A stretch of 64,000 nt of DNA, from the NCBI RefSeq assembly GCF_009720625.1, contig NZ_CP046266.1, positions 3,667,501-3,731,500 of the forward strand, in the 5' to 3' direction. Positions 38,516-53,688 of this stretch are shown here, one piece after another (position 1 is the stretch's first letter; the number at the start of each line of letters is the position of its first letter). Source of the stretch: Metabacillus sediminilitoris. GTDB lineage: Bacteria; Bacillota; Bacilli; Bacillales; Bacillaceae. A model generated the notes under the pieces. The model ran no database searches. It worked only from the letters and a program-made list of their open reading frames with translations, and was not told the DNA's origin. The position numbers and the translations under genes are program-made.

Positions 38516-39284
38516 ATATTTTTCCCCTATCAAAAGTATAGGCATCATCTTTATTATCAATGGCTTCATTCACTCGGTCCAAAAACAAAGAAAGTAATAT
38601 TAGGTGTGGGCCTAGGTAAGAGCATACCTCAATATTTCGCTCTCCCCAATCATACATGTTAATTGTTTGGTCGATCTCTCTTTTTAACAATCCCGTAAAT
38701 ATTAAATAAGGAATAACAAAAATCGACTGCTCTTTGGTATGATACACATCATCGATCATTTTATCAAATTTTGGCCTTGCGGCTGTTAAGAAGCAAGTAT
38801 GGACTCTTTTTAAGTTTGATTGTTTCTGCAGTGTCGTAGCAATTTTATTCAAATCATGTACTGCATCTTGATCACTACTACCACGTCCAACTAGTATCGC
38901 AATCGATGAATCATGGACATCTGATTTAGCCATCATTTTATCAATTAACATGTCAGCAATCTTATTATCGACACCAATAGGTCGGCCGTACGTAACCATT
39001 ACATTAGGAAATTTCGAGCTTATATGTGCTATTTCATTTGGAATATCGATTTTAGCATGCGCAGCTGTTAAAAGAAGCAACGGGATTACCGCTATCTTTG
39101 TTGCACCCTTATTCACACATGTTGTAAATCCATCAGCTATTGAGGGCTCTGCTAATTCCAAAAAGCACACTTCTTGTATTGATGCCTGAACCTCTGGCAT
39201 TATATTACGAATAAATTCAAGAGCTTCTTCACGCGCCTTAGGTACACGACTACCATGGCATACATACAATACTGCTTGTTTCAT
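38496..39284 (-). CDS. sirB: sirohydrochlorin ferrochelatase SirB (YlnE)
   Basis: Inserts iron into sirohydrochlorin to give siroheme. It is a 262-residue CbiX-type chelatase with the active-site VCHGSR near the N-terminus (His10) and a second half repeat with LVGRGSSD, consistent with a two-module enzyme. Follows cysC directly. In B. subtilis ylnD (uroporphyrinogen-III C-methyltransferase) lies between cysC and ylnE; here it is absent. Confidence 0.9.
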   Translation of the reverse strand: MKQAVLYVCHGSRVPKAREEALEFIRNIMPEVQASIQEVCFLELAEPSIADGFTTCVNKGATKIAVIPLLLLTAAHAKIDIPNEIAHISSKFPNVMVTYGRPIGVDNKIADMLIDKMMAKSDVHDSSIAILVGRGSSDQDAVHDLNKIATTLQKQSNLKRVHTCFLTAARPKFDKMIDDVYHTKEQSIFVIPYLIFTGLLKREIDQTINMYDWGERNIEVCSYLGPHLILLSLFLDRVNEAIDNKDDAYTFDRGKIYDSTTN

Positions 39285-39332
39285 AACGATAATGCCTCAC
39301 TTTTTGTGCTTTTTCCCTATTATACCATGCCC

Positions 39333-39941
39333 TTATGAATGGCTGTCTTGTATTAATTCCTTTGCTACAAGGAAATCAACAATTTGTTTAACTGATTCTT
39401 CAACAGTTTGTTTCTCAGTATTTACGATAATTGCGGGATTTACTGGCTCTTCATAAGGTGAATCAATTCCTGTAAAATGTTTAATTTCATTATTTCTTGC
39501 TTTTTTATACAATCCTTTTGGATCCCGAACCTCACATTCATCTAATGAACATTTCACATACACTTCAAAAAATTCATTCTCTGAAAGGATGTCTTTCACT
39601 TGTTGTCTATCTTCGCGAAATGGAGAAATAAACGCTGTTATCACGATTTGACCGCTATCAACAAATAATTTTGACACTTCACCGATTCGGCGAATGTTTT
39701 CTTTACGATCCTCATCAGTAAAACCTAAATCTTTATTTAAACCGTGTCTTATGTTATCCCCATCAAGGACATATGTTTGAATATTAGCTTCAAATAAATA
39801 TCTCGCTAATGCGTTTGCGAGAGTTGATTTCCCTGATCCTGAAAGACCTGTAAACCATAATACATAACTTTGATAGTTATTTTTTTTTCGTCTTTCTTCC
39901 TTTGTAACTGATGCTTCATGCCAAACAATATTTTTAGCCAC
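39333..39941 (-). CDS. cysC: adenylylsulfate kinase
   Basis: Phosphorylates adenosine 5'-phosphosulfate (APS) to PAPS. The 202 residues include the P-loop GLSGSGKST (about 32-40), [15 protein letters not shown] (about 60-74), and FISPFREDR, all typical of APS kinase. The start codon is GTG, preceded by GGGGG. It follows sat by 13 bases in the cysH operon. Confidence 0.96.
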   Translation of the reverse strand: MAKNIVWHEASVTKEERRKKNNYQSYVLWFTGLSGSGKSTLANALARYLFEANIQTYVLDGDNIRHGLNKDLGFTDEDRKENIRRIGEVSKLFVDSGQIVITAFISPFREDRQQVKDILSENEFFEVYVKCSLDECEVRDPKGLYKKARNNEIKHFTGIDSPYEEPVNPAIIVNTEKQTVEESVKQIVDFLVAKELIQDSHS

Positions 39942-39954
39942 GTAAATGACCCCC

Positions 39955-41094
39955 TTATGAGTTTACAGTTTTTCCCATGCCTTTAATCAAGATTTCAACA
40001 ACTTCTTTACGGCTGAATGTACTTGGAGGTACTTCTCCATTTCGTAGCATTGCTCTTACCTTTGTACCTGATAAAATAACATGATCTTCTTTACCATGTG
40101 GGCAAGTTTTTGAAGAAGCCATTGCTTCACATTTTGTGCAATAAAAACTATGCTCAAAAAATAACGGTGTAATTCCTAATTCATCTGCTGTAAAGTTAGA
40201 GAATATTTTTTGTGCATCATAAGTTCCATAGTAATCACCCACACCTGCATGGTCTCTTCCAACAATAAAATGTGTACATCCATAATTTTTACGCACCATT
40301 GCATGGAAAATGGCTTCACGTGGACCAGCATAACGCATTGCAGCTGGGAAAACACCTAAATGAACGCGATCCTTTGGATAATAATTTTCTAATAATATTT
40401 CATAGCTTTCCATACGAATATGTGCCGGAATGTCATCTGACTTAGTTTCACCAACTAATGGATTTAAGAATAGACCATCAACCGTTTCTAAAGCTGTTTT
40501 TTGGATATATTCGTGTGCGCGATGAACTGGGTTTCTTGTTTGGAATCCTACAATTGTTTTCCAGTTTAAGTCAGCGAATTTTTTTCTAGTTTCACTTGGG
40601 TCTAAATAATAATTTGCAAATTTCTTTTCAGGACGTTTTACAAGTGAAATTTCACCACCAACATACACATTTCCACGTTCAAACATTTTTTTCACACCTG
40701 GATGAGCAAGATCATCCGTACGGAATACGTTGATTGCTTCTTTTTGTTTATCAGGTGTAAAAATATCTGAAATTGTGATTGTACCGTATGTAACATTCTC
40801 AGCTACAAGACGGACCTCTTCACCAATTGTTAAAGATGCAGCTTTTTCTTCTGAAACAGGTAAAGTTATCGGGATACTCCAAACAGAGCCATTTGATAAT
40901 TTCATCGTTTCAACAACAGAATCATAATCTTTTTGTGATAAAAAACCTTTAATTGGACTATAAGCACCAATTGCGATTAGTTCTAAGTCACTAAGAGCAA
41001 TTGCATCTAGCTCAATTTCTTTTTCAACGTGTGAAACATTTGCACCTAAAAATAATTTTTGAATTAATTTTCCTCCGTGTGGAAGTAAACTCAT
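39955..41094 (-). CDS. sat: sulfate adenylyltransferase
   Basis: ATP sulfurylase, activating sulfate to APS. The 379 residues contain [13 protein letters not shown] (about 195-207) and the GRDHAGVG motif (about 288-295), plus a C-terminal cysteine cluster [25 protein letters not shown] precedes the ATG. Located between cysP and cysC, as in B. subtilis. Confidence 0.97.
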   Translation of the reverse strand: MSLLPHGGKLIQKLFLGANVSHVEKEIELDAIALSDLELIAIGAYSPIKGFLSQKDYDSVVETMKLSNGSVWSIPITLPVSEEKAASLTIGEEVRLVAENVTYGTITISDIFTPDKQKEAINVFRTDDLAHPGVKKMFERGNVYVGGEISLVKRPEKKFANYYLDPSETRKKFADLNWKTIVGFQTRNPVHRAHEYIQKTALETVDGLFLNPLVGETKSDDIPAHIRMESYEILLENYYPKDRVHLGVFPAAMRYAGPREAIFHAMVRKNYGCTHFIVGRDHAGVGDYYGTYDAQKIFSNFTADELGITPLFFEHSFYCTKCEAMASSKTCPHGKEDHVILSGTKVRAMLRNGEVPPSTFSRKEVVEILIKGMGKTVNS

Positions 41095-41144
41095 TTTTAA
41101 TAGCCTCCAATTCTGATAAAAACGATATTTAATAGGAATTATAT

Positions 41145-42215
41145 TTAAATTCCCCCACCCTCTTCGTGAACAGTACGTCTTTCTTGTCTACTAGCCTTCA
41201 TTAAACTTATTGTACCAAGTGTTGCAATCAACAGGCTTCCTAATACAAAGATCGTATATAAATCACTTGTAATAAATAACTTAACTAAGAAATAAGACAT
41301 GGTTAACGATATAAGTGGAGAAATCAACCAAACCATTAACATATTTTTGACGATCTTTTGTTGAAATACATTTGCACCAGATTTCGCGATTCCTATCCCT
41401 AGTATAGAAGATGTTGTGATTTGAGTAAGTGGTACTGGAATTCCAAAAATTGATGCAATCGTAACAAGAGTTGCTCCAGTACCTGAAATTAGTATCCCCT
41501 CAATTTTTGAAAAGTTGGTGATCTTCTTACCATTTGTTTCAAGTACTCGACGACCTAAGAAAAGTGCACCAATTGCAACAAAGATACCGCCAATAATCGT
41601 TCCTTTCGTTACCGATAGCAGTCCAGCACTTACTAATGGTCCAACGGAATTTGCAACATTGTTCATTCCTGCGGAAAATGCTTCAAAGCAACCAGCAAAC
41701 ACTAGAAGATAAGTAACGATCTTCCCTTCTAAAGAATATTTTTCTGCTAATTTAAAGGCATGAAACAATTTTATAAAAATAATTGCAATCACAAATGCAA
41801 CGATTGGTACGATGATCCAAAACATGACAATCCATAATAAACTATCGATGTATAATGCTTTATAAGCAATACCAACTCCAACTACAGATCCAACAGTTAC
41901 TTCACTTGTAGAAAGAGGAATACCTAATAAATTAGCTAAAAAAAGTGAAATCGTTGCTGAAAAAAGTATAATAACAACAATTTTGATTGTAATAAATGAT
42001 GATGGGATGATTCCAGAACTTATCGTTTTGACAACTTCCCCCCCACCAATTACGGCTCCTAAAAAAACGAAAATTGCACATAAGATAAGAGCATTTCTAG
42101 GGCGTAAAATCGCCCCTGATCCGTATGCTACTCCCATCGAAGCAGCTGCACCACTTGCACCAATATTCATCGCGAAAAAAAAGCTGATGATGATTGCAAT
42201 TATCTCTAACATCAT
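41145..42215 (-). CDS. cysP: PiT-family sulfate permease CysP
   Basis: Inner-membrane sulfate transporter of the inorganic phosphate transporter (PiT) superfamily. The 356 residues are highly hydrophobic, with about ten to eleven predicted helices and the two PiT signature repeats ([20 protein letters not shown] near 16, and [19 protein letters not shown] near 180). AGGAGGAAATAA precedes tandem ATG codons. Its place beside cysH and sat supports sulfate over phosphate as substrate. Confidence 0.92.
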   Translation of the reverse strand: MMLEIIAIIISFFFAMNIGASGAAASMGVAYGSGAILRPRNALILCAIFVFLGAVIGGGEVVKTISSGIIPSSFITIKIVVIILFSATISLFLANLLGIPLSTSEVTVGSVVGVGIAYKALYIDSLLWIVMFWIIVPIVAFVIAIIFIKLFHAFKLAEKYSLEGKIVTYLLVFAGCFEAFSAGMNNVANSVGPLVSAGLLSVTKGTIIGGIFVAIGALFLGRRVLETNGKKITNFSKIEGILISGTGATLVTIASIFGIPVPLTQITTSSILGIGIAKSGANVFQQKIVKNMLMVWLISPLISLTMSYFLVKLFITSDLYTIFVLGSLLIATLGTISLMKASRQERRTVHEEGGGI

Positions 42216-42225
42216 TTATTTCCTC

Positions 42226-42927
42226 CTATTGATGGAGGCCGCATTCTGTTTTCATTTGCCCCGACCATCTGCCAGATCTTAAATCATTTTCATTAAATAT
42301 TGGTTTTGTACAATGAAAGCAACCAATGCTAGGATATCCTCTATCATGTAAAGGATTGTAGATTAAGTCATTTTTATGAACATATCTCCATACATCTTTC
42401 CACGTCCAATGAATTAACGGGCAAACCTTTACTGAATGAAAGCGTTCATCCTTGTTGATATAGTTTACATGTTTTCTTGTTTCTGATTGTTCCCGTCTAA
42501 GACCGGAAATCCATGCCGTAGCACCTTGCAATGTTTCGTTTAAAGGAATAATTTTTCTTATATTACAGCATTTATTTGGATCGGTTTCCCAAAGCTTATC
42601 ACCATAGCTTTCAGCTTGTTCTTCTAATGTAAGTTTTGGTTTTTTTAATTCAATATTTAATGACGGGTATTTTTCTTTCACTTTATCGATTAATTCATAT
42701 GTTTCCTTAAAGTGAACATCAGTATCTAAAAACACAATTTTCGCATCAGGTTTTACTTTTGAAATTAAATCGATTAATACAATTCCTTCAATTCCAAAGC
42801 TACAAGCATAAACAACATCTTCACCGTAGTGATCATATGCCCAATTCAATACATTTAGGGCACCCTTATACTTATCATCTACTATAAAATCTTCACTCGG
42901 TTCTGTCCAACTCTCATAAGTTAGCAA
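42226..42927 (-). CDS. cysH: assimilatory APS/PAPS reductase
   Basis: Thioredoxin-dependent reduction of APS or PAPS to sulfite. The paired cysteines NKCCNIRK and CFHC and the C-terminal ECGLHQ catalytic cysteine mark the [4Fe-4S] type. I place the start at TTG 42927 (233 residues, the same length as B. subtilis CysH), which has GAGGTGA at proper spacing; a GTG at 42936 overlaps that ribosome site. First gene of the sulfate operon, behind a SAM riboswitch. Confidence 0.95.
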   Translation of the reverse strand: MLTYESWTEPSEDFIVDDKYKGALNVLNWAYDHYGEDVVYACSFGIEGIVLIDLISKVKPDAKIVFLDTDVHFKETYELIDKVKEKYPSLNIELKKPKLTLEEQAESYGDKLWETDPNKCCNIRKIIPLNETLQGATAWISGLRREQSETRKHVNYINKDERFHSVKVCPLIHWTWKDVWRYVHKNDLIYNPLHDRGYPSIGCFHCTKPIFNENDLRSGRWSGQMKTECGLHQ

Positions 42928-43124
42928 AATATTCACCTCTTCTTTTTATTACTTATTTTTAAAAACCAGTTATTCATACGTTAATAGTCGGATTTATAAT
43001 GTTAACCTACCAATCATGAATGATATACTGTATTTTCTTGTTAACAAATGGAGTTATATGCCAAATGTTTCGATCCAAGTTTTTCCTCAAACAAACTAAC
43101 GATTGATTATATTATTAATCGATA
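42928..43124 (-). other. untranslated leader between S-box terminator and cysH
   Basis: About 200 bases lie between the riboswitch terminator and cysH. I see no gene. GTTAACAA and TATATCAT stretches might form another promoter, but nothing is convincing. Confidence 0.4.
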
Positions 43125-43272
43125 AAAAGCCTTCAACTTGAAGACTATTAGGGACGATCTACCCTTATCTTCCAAATTGGAATTGCTTTGGCTGGAATTA
43201 GCACCTTGCTAAATAGCAGGTTGCTGGGCTTCAATGGGCCAGTTCCCTTCACCACTCTTGATAAGAAATATG
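43125..43272 (-). promoter_or_regulatory. SAM-I riboswitch (S-box) controlling the cysH operon
   Basis: On the minus strand the leader begins TTCTTATCAAGAGTGGTG and carries the S-box hallmarks GGCCC, AAGCCCAGCAACC, GGTGCTAATTCC and closing AAGATAAGG (aptamer about 43163-43268). A terminator hairpin AGTCTTC/GAAGGCT (43129-43147) followed by T completes the switch. When S-adenosylmethionine is abundant, transcription of sulfate assimilation should stop. An S-box before cysH is also known in B. subtilis. Confidence 0.97.
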
Positions 43273-43285
43273 CTGTTGATTCAAA

Positions 43286-43313
43286 ATTTTAACACAATTC
43301 CCTCAAAAGTCAA
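43286..43313 (-). promoter_or_regulatory. cysH operon promoter
   Basis: Minus strand -35 TTGACT (43308-43313), 16-bp spacer, -10 TAAAAT (43286-43291), about 20 bases upstream of the riboswitch 5' end. Confidence 0.75.
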
Positions 43314-43320
43314 CCCGACT

Positions 43321-44021
43321 TTACTTATCGGATTAATATTTTTTTCATTTATTTTATATATTTTTCACATTTAGATTATTTTTTAAAATACACTTATACT
43401 TATTAGGTATTTTTCTTATATATATATACATCAACCCATTCAAATGTACATAAATAATAGTTCCGTTAAAATATTTTTCATCAAAACAGCAATTCTATGT
43501 GTAATTCGCTATCCTATTCTTTCTATTCTTCATTTTATAAATTTCACACTCATAATATAAGTTATTATGTAGCTTCTATTCCGAAGTCTTAAAAACCCTT
43601 AAAAAGATACCATCAAAGTCACACAGCATGTTAAGGAGATCTGTTTCGATATTTTCAATACATTTGTTTACTTCTTCCTTGGACATGGCTATAGGGTTAA
43701 ACCGGCCCTTTATATGATGGAGGATGGCTCGGCTCCTACGGGAACAGTTTTGATACTTTCGTCAACTATCGTGTAGTTTATGATTCCTAATTTCCTAATA
43801 AAAAGGGTTTTATGGCAGAAAAAACAGAAAAGCCATATCCTATTTACTTGCTAGAATACAGCTTTTGATTTCAATATACCTATGTATAGTTTGTATCTAC
43901 TTTATTTAGCTCAAGGCACCTTGTTCTGCATGGTGTTTTGAAATTCATGAATCCAAAACAAAAAACCTTTTATTCAAGTGTTTTAATTACCAGAGGCAGT
44001 CCAAGGTATCCAAAGCCTTAC
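43321..44021. other. 0.7-kb non-coding stretch behind the pyr operon
   Basis: Very AT-rich region between the cysH promoter and the pyrE stop, with no intact gene. It holds a 61-codon open fragment on the minus strand (separate entry). I could not place a clear terminator for the pyr operon; the weak pair AAAACA/TGTTTT near 43960-43980 is the only candidate. Nothing else recognised. Confidence 0.5.
43576..43761 (-). pseudogene. possible gene remnant, unidentified
   Basis: An open minus-strand fragment of 61 codons ends at a TAG (43576-43578). It reads through SRRSRAILHHIKGRFNPIAM (an ATG at 43686) and then MSKEEVNKCIENIETDLL and CDFDGIFLRVFKTSE. It has no proper start upstream of the SRR segment and no ribosome site at the internal ATG. 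The composition is protein-like (amphipathic, charged), so it could be the tail of a decayed gene, or a coincidence. I do not recognise the family. Confidence 0.25.
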
Positions 44022-44650
44022 TTAATTTTCTAACCAACCCTCTGATGCAGGATTTTCTCTCCACATTTTTAGTTTGGTAAGATCTTGTTCATTTACATAG
44101 CCTTCTTGTACAGCTACATCAAGAAGAGTATTATAATCACATAATGATTTTGCTTCCACATTAGCCTTGGCTAATTTTTCCTCACCGGCAGATAAGCCAT
44201 ACGTGAAGATTGAAACGATACCTAACACTTCACAGCCCGCTTCACGTAGTGCTTCAACAGCAGTAATTGCACTACCGCCAGTTGAAATTAAATCTTCAAT
44301 TACTACAACCTTTTGATTTTCCAGCACTTGACCTTCAATCTGATTTCCTTTTCCGTGTCCTTTAGCCTTGCTTCGAACATAGCACATAGGTAAATTTAAT
44401 TGATCACTTACCCAAGCAGCATGCGGAATACCAGCTGTTGCTGTACCTGCAACAACCTCGACTTCTGGAAAGTGATTTCTTATTAATTCAGAAAGACCCT
44501 CTGCTATTTGCTTACGAATCTCAGGAAATGATAGTGTTAAACGATTATCACAATAAATCGGCGATTTCATACCGCTTGACCATGTGAACGGTTCATTTGG
44601 TTGGAGATAGACTGCTTTGATTTCTAATAGGTGTTTTGCAATATCTTGTT

Positions 44651-44654
<4 letters not shown>
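44022..44654 (-). CDS. pyrE: orotate phosphoribosyltransferase
   Basis: Converts orotate and PRPP to orotidine 5'-phosphate, step 5 of UMP synthesis. It has 210 residues: [14 protein letters not shown] near the N-terminus and the PRPP loop [14 protein letters not shown] (about 115-128). The start overlaps the pyrF stop by four bases (ATGA). It is the last gene of the pyr operon. An N-terminal extension of six residues to 44672 is less likely. Confidence 0.96.
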
Positions 44655-47053
<2,399 letters not shown>

Positions 47054-47057
<4 letters not shown>

Positions 47058-50000
47058 GTTAAGCTCACCTCAAGCTGTTTGTTTATCTTTGGCATTGTAT
47101 CCGTTGAGAAAGTCATTGATTCAAGAACACGTAAGATCGCAACAGCTGTATCAAGTGATGTTAAACATGGAATTCCGTTTTCAACTGATTCGCGGCGAAT
47201 TTTAAAACCGTCTCTTGCTGGTTGTTTTCCTTTTGTTAAAGTGTTAATTACAAACTGTGCCTCACCTTTGCGAATGACATCTAGTAAGTTTGGTCCTTCT
47301 ACATTAATTTTATTAACAACTTTTGCAGGAATATTAAAAGATTTTAAATACTCAGCTGTTCCACTTGTTGCAAGAATTTGATATCCAATATGATGGAATC
47401 TTTTTGCAATTTCAAGACCTTCTTCTTTATCCTTGTCAGCTACAGTAAGCAAAACTGATCCATGATTTTTAATTTGAATGCCTGATGCAACAAGTGCTTT
47501 ATAAAGAGCTTTTTCTAAAGTAATATCTTTCCCCATTACTTCTCCAGTTGATTTCATTTCCGGTCCTAACGTGATATCAACATTACGAAGTTTTGCAAAA
47601 GAGAATACAGGTGCTTTTACAAAAACTCCTTCTTTTTCAGAGTAAAGGCCTGTTTCATATCCTAGATCAGCGAGTTTAACACCAAGAATAACCTTTGTAG
47701 CTAAGTTAGCCATTGGAATACCAGTAATTTTACTTAAAAATGGTACTGTTCGGCTCGAACGTGGATTTACTTCAAGGACGTAAACCTCACCTTTTGAAAG
47801 AACAAACTGGATATTTAAAAGGCCAACAATATTTAATCCTCTAGCTAATTTAATTGTATAATCAACAATTTTATTTTTAATATCTTCTGATAAAGATTGT
47901 GGCGGATAAACTGCAATCGAATCACCAGAGTGAACTCCTGCTCGCTCGATATGTTCCATTATTCCAGGGATAAGAACTGTCTTTCCATCTGAGATTGCGT
48001 CAACCTCTATTTCTTTTCCTGTTAAGTACTTATCTATTAATACAGGATGTTGAGGATTTATTTTAACCGCATTTTCCATATAGTGGAGTAATTCTGTTTC
48101 TTGATACACAATCTCCATCGCTCTTCCACCTAAAACATAAGAAGGACGAACAAGTACTGGATAACCTATTTTGCCTGCAATCTTGACAGCTTGCTCAACA
48201 GAAGTTGCTGTTTTACCTAGTGGTTGTGGAATTTCTAACATTTCAAGAGTTTGTTCAAATTTATCTCGATTTTCTGCGCGATCTAAGTCTTCAAGTGATG
48301 TACCAAGAATTTTTACTCCTCTTGCTTCAAGTTCACTTGCAAGATTTATCGCTGTTTGCCCTCCGAATTGAACAACTACGCCTTTTGGCTTTTCTAAATC
48401 AATGATATGCATGACATCTTCAATCGTTAACGGCTCAAAATAAAGCTTATCTGAAATACTGAAATCTGTTGACACTGTTTCAGGATTGTTATTTACGATA
48501 ATTGCTTCATAGCCTGCTTCTTTAATTGCCCATACTGAGTGAACTGTTGCATAATCAAACTCAACACCTTGACCAATTCGGATAGGACCTGATCCTAATA
48601 CGACAACACTTTCTCGATCAGTAACAATTGATTCATTTTCATCTTCGAATGTTCCATAGAAATATGGAGTAGCTGATTCGAATTCAGCTGCACAAGTATC
48701 AACCATTTTATATACTGGAATAATATTTGCTTGCTTACGAAGATCGTATACTTCACGCTCATTTGTATTCCAAAGATTTGCTATTTCACTGTCAGAAAAG
48801 CCCATTTCTTTTGCTTTCTGTAAAGTAGTAAGTTCATAAGGATTTTCTTGAATTTTCTTTTCAAAAGAAACAATTTTTTCAATTTTCATTAGGAAGAACA
48901 AATCAATTTTGCTCCACTCATGAATCGTTTCTTTTGATACTCCTCGTCTAAATGCTTCAGCAATATAGTATAATCGCTCATCCCCTGCTTTACGAATTCG
49001 TTTTTCAATTCTTTCATCAGTGATTTCGTTTGAGTCATTTAGACGTAAGTAATCAACGTCAGCCTCTAATGAACGAACCGCTTTTAGCAATGATTCTTCA
49101 AGCGTACGGCCAATCGCCATAACCTCTCCAGTTGCCTTCATTTGTGTTCCTAAATGACGGTTTGCTGACTCGAACTTATCAAATGGCCAACGCGGGATTT
49201 TTGAAACGATGTAATCAAGGGCTGGCTCAAAACATGCATAAGTTTTCCCTGTTACAGGGTTTTCCATTTCATCCAAAGTTAACCCAACTGCAATTTTTGC
49301 AGCAAGTTTTGCTATTGGATAACCAGTTGCCTTTGATGCAAGTGCTGAAGAACGGCTTACACGAGGATTTACCTCGATGATGTAATATTGGAAGCTATCA
49401 GGGTCAAGAGCTAACTGTACATTACAGCCACCTTCAATTTTCAAAGCCCGAATAATTTTTAATGATACATTCCGTAGCATTTGGTATTCACGATCACTTA
49501 ATGTTTGACTTGGTGCAAAAACAATCGAATCACCTGTATGAACACCAACTGGATCAAAATTTTCCATATTACATACAACAATGGCATGATCGTTTGAATC
49601 ACGCATTACTTCATATTCAATTTCTTTATACCCTGCAATGCTTTTTTCTAGTAGACATTGTGTTACTGGGCTGTTTTTCAAGCCGCTTGTTACGATTTCA
49701 ATTAATTCTTCTTCATTCTCACAAATACCCCCGCCAGTTCCACCTAATGTGTATGCTGGTCTAACTATAACTGGGTAACCAATTTGTTTAACAAAAGCAT
49801 ACGCTTCTTCTAAGTTGTGAATAATTTCACTTTCAGGCACTGGTTCATTTAATTCATTCATAAGAGTTCTAAATAGATCGCGATCCTCTGCTTGCTTGAT
49901 TGCAGAAAGCTTTGTACCAAGGATTTCAACACCACATTCATCTAAAACTCCTGATTCAGCAAGCTCTACTGCTAAGTTAAGTCCAGTTTGCCCACCAAGT

Positions 50001-50266
50001 GTTGGAACAAGGGCATCTGGGCGTTCTTTTCGGATAATATTACTTAAAAACTCTAATGTAAGGGGTTCAATGTAAACTTTGTCAGCAATTTCTGTATCAG
50101 TCATAATTGTTGCTGGATTTGAGTTTACAAGAACGACTTCATAGCCTTCTTCTTTAAGTGCGATACATGCTTGTGTTCCTGCATAGTCAAATTCTGCTGC
50201 TTGACCAATTACAATCGGACCTGATCCGATAACAAGAATTTTGTTTATGTCTGTACGTTTTGGCAT
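47054..50266 (-). CDS. pyrAB: carbamoyl-phosphate synthase large subunit (pyrimidine-specific)
   Basis: Makes carbamoyl phosphate from glutamine-derived ammonia, bicarbonate and two ATP. The 1070 residues form two homologous ATP-grasp halves (each with GSGPI.IGQ, VNPR and [11 protein letters not shown] motifs) and a C-terminal MGS-like allosteric domain (about 930-1070). It overlaps pyrAA by one base. Full length with no break. Also called carB. Confidence 0.97.
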
Positions 50267-51347
50267 TATAGAACCCCTTCTTTCTTATTAACTTCAATCA
50301 AGTTTAAAAATTGATCAAATAATCCATTCGCATCCTCTGGTCCTGGTGAGGCTTCTGGGTGATATTGGACTGTAAATGCAGGAAATTGTTTATGTCTTAA
50401 TCCTTCCACTGTTCCATCATTCAATGCAATATGTGTTACTTCTAACTCTGTATTTTTAATTGAATCTTCATTTACTGTATAACCATGATTTTGTGCTGTT
50501 ATATCAACCCTACCTGATTTAAGTTCTTTTACAGGATGGTTTGAACCGCGATGACCAAATTTCATTTTTTCTGTATCGGCACCACATGCTAGAGCAAATA
50601 ATTGATGACCCAAACAAATTCCAAATAAAGGAACCTTCCCTAAAACACCTTTAATCATTTCAATCGCATTAGAAACATCTTTTGGATCTCCTGGTCCATT
50701 CGAGAGCATGATTCCATCTGGTTTTAATTGCAAAACTTCCTCAGCTGTAGCAGAATGTGGAACAACAACAATGTCACATCCGCGTTGATTTAATTCTCTT
50801 AAAATTCCATGTTTCATTCCATAATCAACTAATACTACTCTTGGTCCTCGACCAGGGCTAGGATAAGCTGTCTTAGTTGAAACGGTGTCTACTTGATTAA
50901 TTGGCAATTCAGTTCCTTTTAGTTTTTTGATTACTTCCTCTGGATTTGCATCTGCCGAACAAATAGCACCTTTCAATGTACCATGCATTCTGATAATTCT
51001 TGTAAGTTTCCGAGTGTCAATCCCAGAAATTCCAGGAATGTTTTTCATTTTGAAATATTCATCGATCGAAAATTCACTTCTCCAATTAGATGGGAAATCA
51101 CAAAACTCTTTTACGACAAAACCGTAAATATAAGGTGTTATTGTTTCAAAATCATCCCGATTAATTCCGTAATTCCCGATGAGAGGATATGTTAATGTTA
51201 CAATTTGACCACAGTATGATGGATCAGAAAGAATTTCTTGGTAACCTGTCATTCCTGTATTGAAAACGACCTCACCTATATTTTCACTATCACTTCCAAA
51301 ACCTTCACCTAAAAATACTGTACCATCTTCTAAAATTAATTGTTTCT

Positions 51348-51351
<4 letters not shown>
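50266..51351 (-). CDS. pyrAA: carbamoyl-phosphate synthase small subunit (pyrimidine-specific)
   Basis: Glutaminase subunit that supplies ammonia to PyrAB. It has 361 residues: an N-terminal small-subunit domain ([15 protein letters not shown] near the start) and a class I amidotransferase domain with the nucleophile in FGICLGHQ (about 240-247) and a C-terminal [14 protein letters not shown] at 51351 overlaps the pyrC stop and has GGAGG upstream; an eight-residue longer form is rejected. Confidence 0.97.
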
Positions 51352-53550
<2,199 letters not shown>

Positions 53551-53563
53551 TTAATTTTCTTCT

Positions 53564-53672
53564 AAAAAACACCCTGAAACATGATCAGGGTGTATAAAGG
53601 TAGCGCAAAATTAGGTATAGGAATACCCTATCTTTGCCTTACACCCTTCAAAGCCTCTCTGGACTTCTATTA
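53564..53672 (-). promoter_or_regulatory. PyrR attenuator 3 (pyrP-pyrB gap)
   Basis: The minus-strand leader contains the PyrR binding loop AGTCCAGAGAGGCTT (53651-53665) and a terminator with stem ACACCCTGA/TCAGGGTGT (53569-53593) followed by T. The GAAGGGTGTAAGG segment can pair with the terminator's ACACCCT arm as antiterminator. With UMP, PyrR binds the loop and favours termination. Confidence 0.95.
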
Positions 53673-53688
53673 AAAGATTTAAGCAAAT

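Noticed and set aside
43321..43575. Possible small RNA or origin-like AT-rich element
   Set aside because: The region is AT-rich with TATATATATA but shows no DnaA boxes, iterons or clear promoter-terminator pair.
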